6,781 nucleotides of DNA from the NCBI GenBank assembly GCA_022801475.1, contig JAAWSH010000092.1, forward strand, positions 1 to 6,781, read 5' to 3'. This document shows, one piece after another, positions 1 to 4,489 of the stretch. The position numbers and the translations under genes were made by a program. Positions within the stretch are counted from its first letter, which is position 1; every line of letters begins with the position of its first letter. The notes under the pieces were generated by a model. That model saw only the letters and a program-made list of their open reading frames with translations, was not told where the DNA came from and ran no database searches. This stretch comes from Acutalibacter sp. (GTDB lineage Bacteria; Bacillota; Clostridia; Oscillospirales; Acutalibacteraceae).

Positions 1-520
1 TCTGTTGTGCTTTCGGTTGTTTCGTCTGTCGTTTCTTCCGTTGCATTTGTGCAGTATTAATATTTTTCTCATTGCAACAGACGCTATTCGCCCCAGTCAG
101 TGCCTGCGAGAGGTACTATATGCCGTGTGTCTGCCAGGGGCGCTGCTGGCTCTGGTATTTCCAGGCTGGGCCTATCTGCCCTTGGCCAACGCTCTGTGCA
201 TTCATAGCTTTACCACCCATATTTTGCTGTTATTATATCCAGTTCTACTGCTTTGCGGAGGATTTTCGCCCTGCTTTCAGCGGCTGGCAAAAGTGCTGCC
301 GGCCGCTTTTTTAGTGGCAGTAGGAATCTACTTTTTTAACCAGGCGTTTGGAACCAATTTTATGTTTCTGGCCCGGGCCGGAGAAAACAACCCTCTGGCT
401 TGGTTCGAGAGCTGGCTGGGTAGTCCAGGATATTTGCTGGGAATTCCGCTAATCGCGGGAGTTCTATGGACCGTGATGTACTGTGGTCCGCTTGTCATTC
501 GGCGAAGAAGAGGCAGCTGA
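1..520 (+). CDS. YwaF/TMEM164-like (TIGR02206-type) integral membrane protein, 5' partial
   Basis: The frame is open from the left edge (first full codon at base 2) to the TGA at 518-520, so this is the C-terminal ~173 residues of a longer protein. The family is usually about 230-250 residues, so the first one or two membrane helices are probably missing. The TTG at 5-7 is merely the first start-like codon and lies inside the conserved core, so I do not take it as the real start. Counting from that TTG, visible features are LPLHLCSI (11-18), several hydrophobic segments (about 35-52, 56-66, 72-85, 97-113, 142-162), the family-like NFMFL near 118-122 followed by a Pro and a Trp-containing stretch, and a basic RRRR tail (166-169) consistent with a cytosolic C-terminus. 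It should sit in the cytoplasmic membrane. No biochemical function is established that I can state. It converges on the fRMsr gene, 107 bases away, with no clear terminator between them. Confidence 0.8.
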   Translation, partial: LLCFRLFRLSFLPLHLCSINIFLIATDAIRPSQCLREVLYAVCLPGALLALVFPGWAYLPLANALCIHSFTTHILLLLYPVLLLCGGFSPCFQRLAKVLPAAFLVAVGIYFFNQAFGTNFMFLARAGENNPLAWFESWLGSPGYLLGIPLIAGVLWTVMYCGPLVIRRRRGS

Positions 521-627
521 ACCGTCAGCCGGCAAAATAGAAAGCTGCTCAAATGTTTTGTCCAGCGCGGCGCACAAAATTAGAGCCAGCTTGGCGGTGG
601 GGGAGACCCTCTCCAGAAGTCCCCGCG
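521..627. other. Convergent intergenic gap without a clear terminator
   Basis: This is the space between the YwaF-like stop and the fRMsr stop. The best structure is an imperfect hairpin at 556-579 (TTTTGT / ACAAAA outer arms, GCG / CGC inner arms, a three-base bulge). Its T-rich arm comes first on both strands and no U-run follows, so it is not a convincing intrinsic terminator. A 5-bp GGAGA/TCTCC hairpin lies near 602-614, also without a U-run. Confidence 0.4.
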
Positions 628-1089
628 CTACGCGAATAGGTCCCAGTCGCAGGCAGTTGCAGCCAACTGGGCTAGTTGCTCCAGTCCAGCCGCGTCCTCA
701 GGGGTGAAACGGGCTAGCGTGGGACTGTCTATGTCCAGCACGCCCACCACCCGGTTCTCATATAGCAGTGGCGCGACAATTTCCGAACGGCTGGAGCTAT
801 CACAGGCGATGTGTCCGGAGAAGGAGTGCACATCTGGCACTACTAGGACCTTCCCTTGAGCGGCAGCCGAGCCACAAACACCCTTCCCCCAGGGAATACG
901 GATGCAGGCTGGTTTGCCCTGAAAAGGGCCCAAAAGCAGCTCCTCCTTCACGGTAAGGTAAAACCCCGCCCAGTTGATACCGTCCATGTGCTCCCAAAGC
1001 AATGCGGAAAGATTGGCTAGGTTCGGCACTGGATGGCGTTCGTTCTCCACTAAGGCGGCAGCCTGGGTTAACAGAAGAGGATAATTCAT
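628..1089 (-). CDS. msrC: Free methionine-(R)-sulfoxide reductase (fRMsr, GAF domain)
   Basis: A 153-residue single GAF-domain enzyme of the YebR/fRMsr family, which reduces the R-epimer of free methionine sulfoxide to methionine in the cytosol, normally recycled by thioredoxin. Family blocks are all present: WAGFY (40-44), LGPFQGKPACIRIP (53-66), GKGVCG (68-73), GHIACD (92-97), SEIVAPL (102-108) and GVLDIDSP (116-123). The three redox cysteines are Cys62, Cys72 and Cys96. Their spacing (10 and 24) equals that of E. coli YebR Cys84, Cys94 and Cys118, making Cys96 the expected catalytic residue. I chose the ATG at 1087-1089 because AAGGAG lies 6 bases upstream; an in-frame ATG at 1125 would sit inside the preceding regulator gene and lacks such a site. 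It is the second gene of an operon with the TetR-family gene, and the intergenic gap is only 10 bases. Confidence 0.93.
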   Translation of the reverse strand: MNYPLLLTQAAALVENERHPVPNLANLSALLWEHMDGINWAGFYLTVKEELLLGPFQGKPACIRIPWGKGVCGSAAAQGKVLVVPDVHSFSGHIACDSSSRSEIVAPLLYENRVVGVLDIDSPTLARFTPEDAAGLEQLAQLAATACDWDLFA

Positions 1090-1103
1090 AAAAATCTCCT
1101 TAA
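1090..1103 (-). promoter_or_regulatory. fRMsr ribosome binding site overlapping the upstream stop codon
   Basis: Read on the minus strand, the regulator ends CTT TAA and the TAA runs directly into GGAG, giving TAAGGAG, followed after a short AT-rich spacer by the reductase ATG. Stop codon and Shine-Dalgarno therefore share bases, which favours translational coupling between the two genes. It also fixes the reductase start at 1089 rather than the in-frame ATG at 1125. Confidence 0.8.
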
Positions 1104-1684
1104 AGGCTTTTTTTGATAATGTCATACAGCACGGGCTTCATGTTGTCCAGAGTGTCGGGACTATGCTCAATAACGCATCCATAACAGACGCTGATACACA
1201 TACTGACAATAGCGGTCAGCCGCTGGTAGAGCTCTCGTTCGTTCCGGCCTGCCATTTCTGGACAAGCTCGAATTACATGAAATACTTTGGCAAATAGAGC
1301 GGGCGGCTCTCCGCTATCTAGTTGGTCGATGCTGGGCCAGCGTAGGCTGTGGCGGATAAGCCGCAGCAAGAAAGAGTTGCGGCGCAGGTACTCAATGATG
1401 TAGTCCACAAGAGCAAGCTCCTTTTGGCTAAAAGGAGCTTGTCCCAATTTGCTAACCTCTGCTAAGGCTTCGTCAAAGATGTGTTCGCTGATGCGCCACA
1501 TGAGAGCCTGCAAAATGGCGTCCTTGTCGGAAAAATACAAATAGAAGGTACCCTTTGCCACCTTTGCGCGATGGACAATACTGTCAATGCTGGTCTTGTT
1601 CAGTCCCTGCTCTAAAAACAGGTCGTATGCGGCGTCCAACAGGGCCTGGCGCTTTTGCTGTTTATTTTCCTGCACTTTTCCCAT
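1100..1684 (-). CDS. TetR/AcrR-family transcriptional regulator
   Basis: A 194-residue protein of ordinary TetR-family length. The N-terminal DNA-binding domain spans about 8-58: a first helix around RQALLDAAYDLFLEQG (12-27), then the helix-turn-helix T31-SIDSIV...AKVAKGTFYLYF-S52 ending in the family-typical Y48-x-Y50-F51 and K54. The C-terminal part (about 60-194) is the variable effector-binding and dimerisation domain, so the ligand cannot be read from it. It contains four cysteines, Cys141 and a Cys163-x3-Cys167-x2-Cys170 cluster, which is uncommon enough to note. The ATG at 1682-1684 is the first in frame, with a weak purine-rich GGAAGAGAG about 7 bases upstream. It is the promoter-proximal gene of a dicistron with fRMsr, so it probably represses itself and the reductase. 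Palindromes at 1751-1794 are candidate operators. The regulatory target is inferred from position only. Confidence 0.9.
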   Translation of the reverse strand: MGKVQENKQQKRQALLDAAYDLFLEQGLNKTSIDSIVHRAKVAKGTFYLYFSDKDAILQALMWRISEHIFDEALAEVSKLGQAPFSQKELALVDYIIEYLRRNSFLLRLIRHSLRWPSIDQLDSGEPPALFAKVFHVIRACPEMAGRNERELYQRLTAIVSMCISVCYGCVIEHSPDTLDNMKPVLYDIIKKSL

Positions 1685-1711
1685 GGTATCGCTCTCTTCC
1701 AGTTTTTTTCT

Positions 1712-1740
1712 ATTATAACGCAGGTTTGTCCTTAGCGCAA
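1712..1740 (-). promoter_or_regulatory. Candidate sigma-A promoter for the TetR-fRMsr operon
   Basis: On the minus strand a perfect -10 hexamer TATAAT (1712-1717) is preceded, with a 17-base spacer, by TTGCGC (1735-1740), which matches only the TTG of the -35 consensus. The transcript would start near 1705, about 20 bases before the regulator's ATG. The weak -35 is compatible with a regulated promoter. A second minus-strand TATAAT at 1792-1797 has no recognisable -35 and is less likely. Confidence 0.55.
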
Positions 1741-1750
1741 GAGATAGATT

Positions 1751-1794
1751 TGACTTTTAGTCATTTTCGAAAATTTGTGAAAATGTGTCACATT
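1751..1794. promoter_or_regulatory. Cluster of three palindromes, candidate TetR operator region
   Basis: Three near-contiguous inverted repeats lie just upstream of the regulator's -35: TGACTTTTAGTCA (1751-1763, 5-bp arms), TTTTCGAAAA (1764-1773, perfect) and AATGTGTCACATT (1782-1794, 6-bp arms around one base). CATTTTC (1762-1768) and GAAAATG (1779-1785) can also pair across them. TetR-family dimers bind short palindromes next to their own genes, so any of these could be the operator. The third overlaps the minus-strand TATAAT at 1792-1797. Operator function is inferred from symmetry and position; no binding consensus is known for this regulator. Confidence 0.45.
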
Positions 1795-1829
1795 ATACAA
1801 AAATTACTATGAAAAGTCGTATTTGCTGC

Positions 1830-1858
1830 TTGACAAGAAATGGAACAGCATATAAACT
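1830..1858 (+). promoter_or_regulatory. Candidate promoter for the dockerin-domain gene
   Basis: A consensus -35 TTGACA (1830-1835) is followed after 17 bases by TAAACT (1853-1858), four of six matches to the -10. TATAAA (1851-1856) is an alternative -10 with a short 15-base spacer. Transcription from here would give a leader of roughly 230 bases before the ATG at 2095, unusually long. No better plus-strand promoter is apparent closer to the gene. Confidence 0.4.
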
Positions 1859-2080
1859 AAAAATATGTATATGAGGGTGTTGCATTTGGTAATTGTTGAC
1901 GGGTTTCTACTCTGTTTGAAAAGCAATATTCATATTAACTTCGACAGCATTCCATTCCGTTAATCCAAGCAGAAGCGCCTTGTAGGCCAACCGTCATTTT
2001 TTGCCATTTTCGCAGATTAGAGGATGCCCGGAAGCTGTGTTGAATGAGATTAGCTTTAAAATGTTCGTGAATGTGAAAGT
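1859..2080 (+). other. Long untranslated leader or spacer upstream of the dockerin-domain gene
   Basis: About 220 bases with no supported gene. It contains a weak inverted repeat ATTAAC (1934-1939) / GTTAAT (1959-1964), a small GCCT/AGGC hairpin (1977-1987) and a T-run at 1997-2002 that does not directly follow the hairpin. I do not recognise a known riboswitch or T-box core. Frames overlapping it on either strand have no convincing ribosome binding site and no recognisable protein. Confidence 0.35.
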
Positions 2081-2094
2081 AAGGAGGACTGGGC

Positions 2095-3624
2095 ATGAAA
2101 GACAGAACCACCACAGAGAAGGTGCCAAAGCTTGGGGCCAAGATAAAGTTAACGATATTATTGATTCTTGTGATGGTCGTTGCTTTGTTTCAGGGTACGG
2201 TCAGACCAATGGACTTGGAGCCTCTTGCCGTTATAGACCCGGAAGGGAAAAGACTGCTTTTATTTGACTGCTCAGAGGACAAGTTTTTTCTGGCTTTTCA
2301 AGAGGGAGATGGGGCCACTGTATTCGGATCGGACCGGCTATCCGACCCTTTACAGCTAACAGACTCTCCCAGGGAGCTCGCGGTTTCTGGCGGAAGGCTA
2401 TGGGTGCTGAATGCTGGCGATGGTCTACAAACTTTGACTCCTTTTGACGCGGGTCTGGATATGGACGCTGCCACGGAATATACCCAGTTTTTTCTTGCGC
2501 CGCTGGGAAGTGAAGAGCAATGCGCGTTTTCTTCCAGCGGTGAATTGTACATAGCGGTACAGGAGGGGTACTTTACTACCTATTACCCAGAGGATGAGAC
2601 CGGCGTGGAAAGCTCTTTGGACTGTATAGACTATCTGGCGGTTAGTCCTGGGGGATGGATTTATTCTTATTCTAACCAGACTCTTTGCCGTTGGAAAAGT
2701 GGACAGGAAGAGGGAATGGAACGCTATTCTTGCCTAAGTCCGGTAAAGCTCTTGGGCGATGAGGCCTTTGTGGATGAAAGCGGTTCGGTCTGTCTGCTGA
2801 AAGAAGGAGAGATAGTTCCTGTTCTCAACGGTGCAGCGGTGGACCCGAACTTCTGCTGGGGCGGAGAAGAAGGCTTTTACCTTTCTGACGGGAACAGTAC
2901 GGTTTGGAAGTACTCCTGGGAAGGAGAACAGGAGGAAGCCTGTGCGGTAAACGGCCGGGTGATCGCAGTGGCGGGCCCCTATATCTTGACCATGGAAAAC
3001 GGGATGCTTCAGGTACTGGAGGGGGTATTTTCTCCTATAGAGGAGGTACCCAGCCCACCAGCTACAGTAGAGCCTGCACCCACTACGGATCCAATCCCCA
3101 CCGTGGAGCCTGAGCCCAGCACAGATCCTACGCCTACCGATGAGCCTACGGAAGAACCTTCTCCCAGTGCGGGACCTTCTCTGGAACCCAGCCCTACCCC
3201 TGATGATGAACAACCTAACCCAGATATTCTTGCAAACGCCAGAGAGCCTCGCATTGACGGGAATTTCCTGATGCTGCCCAGTGGTTCTACACTGACCCAG
3301 GTCCGGGAGCTCTGCGGCCCAGAGCCGGTTTTGGTCTATACCGACGGGGAGGCTCTGGTAACCGGCGGTAAGATGAAAACCGGTATGATGGTAGAAAACA
3401 GCATTACAGGCCAGCGGCTACAAATTGCCATATTTGGAGACTGCGATGGCTCTGGCCAGGTGGATCGGGAGGACGTTCTTTTGGCGCAGAGGTGCTTTTT
3501 AGGCGCGACTACTTTCCGAACACAGGCGCACTGGGAGGCGGCGGATGTGGACAATGATGGCGAGCTTAGGCTGGTAGATCTGCTCTTAATTGTCCGGCTG
3601 GCTGAAAAAGATGATAATCTATAA
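2095..3624 (+). CDS. Membrane-anchored propeller-like protein with C-terminal dockerin type I domain
   Basis: A 509-residue protein. The ATG at 2095 is preceded by AAGGAGG (2081-2087) with a 7-base spacer. Order of parts: a basic cytosolic N-terminus (1-18), one hydrophobic segment (about 19-33, ILLILVMVVALF) acting as a signal anchor or signal peptide, then about 270 residues (45-312) of repeated beta-rich units, suggesting a six-bladed propeller-like fold. The repeats carry landmarks such as AVSGGRLWVL (96-105), AFSSSGELYI (144-153), AVSPGGWIYS (182-191) and FVDESGSVCL (225-234). Next come a Pro/Thr/Ser/Glu linker (about 316-378) and a C-terminal domain (387-509) ending in two dockerin-type calcium loops: D449-x-D451-G-S453 to D460, and D484-x-D486-N-D488-G to D495. 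It should be exposed on the outer cell surface. Dockerins bind cohesins, or in many gut Clostridia simply cap surface proteins; no enzyme active site is recognised. Codon use matches the neighbours. The dockerin call is firm; the propeller is inferred from repeat rhythm. Confidence 0.82.
   Translation: MKDRTTTEKVPKLGAKIKLTILLILVMVVALFQGTVRPMDLEPLAVIDPEGKRLLLFDCSEDKFFLAFQEGDGATVFGSDRLSDPLQLTDSPRELAVSGGRLWVLNAGDGLQTLTPFDAGLDMDAATEYTQFFLAPLGSEEQCAFSSSGELYIAVQEGYFTTYYPEDETGVESSLDCIDYLAVSPGGWIYSYSNQTLCRWKSGQEEGMERYSCLSPVKLLGDEAFVDESGSVCLLKEGEIVPVLNGAAVDPNFCWGGEEGFYLSDGNSTVWKYSWEGEQEEACAVNGRVIAVAGPYILTMENGMLQVLEGVFSPIEEVPSPPATVEPAPTTDPIPTVEPEPSTDPTPTDEPTEEPSPSAGPSLEPSPTPDDEQPNPDILANAREPRIDGNFLMLPSGSTLTQVRELCGPEPVLVYTDGEALVTGGKMKTGMMVENSITGQRLQIAIFGDCDGSGQVDREDVLLAQRCFLGATTFRTQAHWEAADVDNDGELRLVDLLLIVRLAEKDDNL
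3040..3228 (+). repeat. Low-complexity Pro/Thr/Ser/Glu linker coding repeat
   Basis: Degenerate in-frame repeats of the pattern PxPTxxP/TDPxPT encode residues 316-378 of the dockerin protein. Such PT/PS linkers are typical spacers between extracellular modules. The repetition also produces an open but spurious Gly/Ser/Val-rich frame on the opposite strand. Confidence 0.8.
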
Positions 3625-3625
3625 C

Positions 3626-3669
3626 AAAAAAGGCCGCAGATGTTTTATAAAAGCATTCTGCGGCCTTTT
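3626..3669. terminator. Strong bidirectional rho-independent terminator
   Basis: AAAAGGCCGCAGA (3628-3640) pairs exactly with TCTGCGGCCTTTT (3657-3669), a 13-bp stem. The inner bases TGTTTTATAAAAGCA can extend the pairing past a single bulged base. The plus strand ends in TTTT and the minus strand in a run of six T, so it can stop both the dockerin gene (stop at 3624) and the convergent acetyltransferase gene (stop at 3672). It nearly fills the 47-base gap between them. Confidence 0.95.
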
Positions 3670-3671
3670 CA

Positions 3672-4319
3672 TTATTCGGGCTTTTTGGCGGTATAACCGG
3701 CGGCGATTTCTGGCTTGTTTTCCATACTGTCTTCCTGGGTAATGGGGCGAATAACCCGGCAGGGATTCCCAGCGGCAAAGCTGTGGGCCGGTATATCCCG
3801 GGTGACCACGCTTCCAGCGCCGATTACACAGCCATCTCCAATCGTTACCCCAGGACATACCACCACGTTGGCGCCAAACCAGCAGTCGCTGCCCACGACC
3901 ACGGGCTTGGCATAGCATAAGCGCTTGGGCTCGCCGGCACTGTTGTAGAGTACTTTTCTTTCCTCTGGAAGCAGAGGGTGAATAGGGGTGACAATTGTGA
4001 CGTTGGGACCAAAATTGCAGTCGTTCCCAATGGTCACCGAAGCGTCGTCCTGGATGGTCAGGTTGAAATTGCCAAAAAATCGTTTTCCAATATGTGTATG
4101 TATGCCATAGTGAAAGGCAATAGGCCCCTGAATAAAGGAGCCCTCTCCCATTTCTCCCACCAGCTCCTTTAGAATTTCCGCCCGCTTTTCGGTTTCATCC
4201 TCAAAGGTAGCGTTGTACTGGGTATTTAGGTTATGGGCTTTCAGCTTAATGGCCCGCAGCTCTGGGTCACCGGGACAAAACAGGACTCCGGCAAAAATTT
4301 TTGCTTCTTCATTTGTCAT
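3672..4319 (-). CDS. Maltose/galactoside O-acetyltransferase family (LacA/Maa-type hexapeptide acetyltransferase)
   Basis: A 215-residue left-handed beta-helix acetyltransferase that moves acetyl from acetyl-CoA to a sugar hydroxyl in the cytosol. The N-terminal Maa-like helical cap (about 4-55) includes FAGVLFCPGDPEL (9-21) and NATFED. The hexapeptide-repeat core (about 60-190) has FGNFNLTIQDDA (82-93), IGNDCNFGPNVTI (97-109), FGANVVVCPGVTIGDGCVIGAGSVV split over 148-172, and DIPAHSFAAGNPCRVIR (175-191). The catalytic His is His114 in TPIHPLLPEER, aligning with LacA His115. The ATG at 4317-4319 is chosen because AAAGGAGG (4328-4335) lies 8 bases upstream; an in-frame ATG at 4343 lacks a comparable site. 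The protein continues about 24 residues past the usual PCRVIR end. Sugar specificity (maltose, galactoside, or an envelope sugar) cannot be told, and no sugar-transport genes adjoin it. Likely monocistronic. Confidence 0.9.
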   Translation of the reverse strand: MTNEEAKIFAGVLFCPGDPELRAIKLKAHNLNTQYNATFEDETEKRAEILKELVGEMGEGSFIQGPIAFHYGIHTHIGKRFFGNFNLTIQDDASVTIGNDCNFGPNVTIVTPIHPLLPEERKVLYNSAGEPKRLCYAKPVVVGSDCWFGANVVVCPGVTIGDGCVIGAGSVVTRDIPAHSFAAGNPCRVIRPITQEDSMENKPEIAAGYTAKKPE

Positions 4320-4375
4320 AAGTACGGCCTCCTTTATCCTCATTTTACTGCAATGTCAGCTAAAAAGCAAGATGG

Positions 4376-4403
4376 AGTATAAAAAGACAGCGTCCAAGCT
4401 CAA
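4376..4403 (-). promoter_or_regulatory. Candidate promoter for the acetyltransferase gene
   Basis: On the minus strand TTGAGC (4398-4403), a 16-base spacer and TATACT (4376-4381) give a plausible sigma-A promoter with a leader of about 50 bases. A competing pair, TTGCTT (4365-4370) with a 17-base spacer and TAAAAT (4342-4347), would start transcription almost at the Shine-Dalgarno and so seems less likely. Confidence 0.45.
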
Positions 4404-4420
4404 ACTTACCCCAATTTTTC

Positions 4421-4449
4421 TTGCAAGCAAGCGGGATAACTGCTATAAT
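4421..4449 (+). promoter_or_regulatory. Sigma-A promoter of the aroA-aroC operon
   Basis: TTGCAA (4421-4426), a 17-base spacer and a perfect TATAAT (4444-4449) predict a start near 4456 and a leader of about 34 bases ending in AGAGGAGG (4477-4484), five bases before the ATG at 4490. The leader is too short for an attenuator or T-box, so the pair appears to be expressed without leader-based control. Confidence 0.8.
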
Positions 4450-4489
4450 GAATCATAAAAATCGTAAATTTTGAATAGAGGAGGACAAT

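Noticed and set aside
5..7. TTG as the true start of the first gene
   Set aside because: It falls inside the conserved hydrophobic core just before LPLHLCSI, the frame is open to the edge, and there is no room for a ribosome binding site. The gene is better read as 5' truncated.
556..579. Hairpin TTTTGT...ACAAAA as a terminator
   Set aside because: The T-rich arm comes first and no U-run follows the stem on either strand.
1750..1755. TTGACT as a plus-strand -35
   Set aside because: The expected -10 position near 1773-1778 does not resemble TATAAT; the bases are better explained as part of a palindrome.
1792..1797. Minus-strand TATAAT as the main promoter of the TetR gene
   Set aside because: No -35-like hexamer at a proper distance, whereas the TATAAT at 1712-1717 has a TTG-starting hexamer at 17 bases and a short leader.
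1896..1901. TTGACG as a -35 for the dockerin gene
   Set aside because: No acceptable -10 hexamer at 16-18 bases downstream.
1935..2141. Possible 68-residue minus-strand gene in the long intergenic region
   Set aside because: No recognisable protein, no convincing ribosome binding site, and it runs antisense into the start of the dockerin gene.
2001..2267. Possible 88-residue plus-strand gene
   Set aside because: It overlaps the strongly supported 2095 gene in another frame and has no good Shine-Dalgarno sequence.
3009..3254. Gly/Ser/Val-rich minus-strand frame resembling a repeat protein
   Set aside because: It is the antisense image of the Pro/Thr linker repeats in the dockerin gene.
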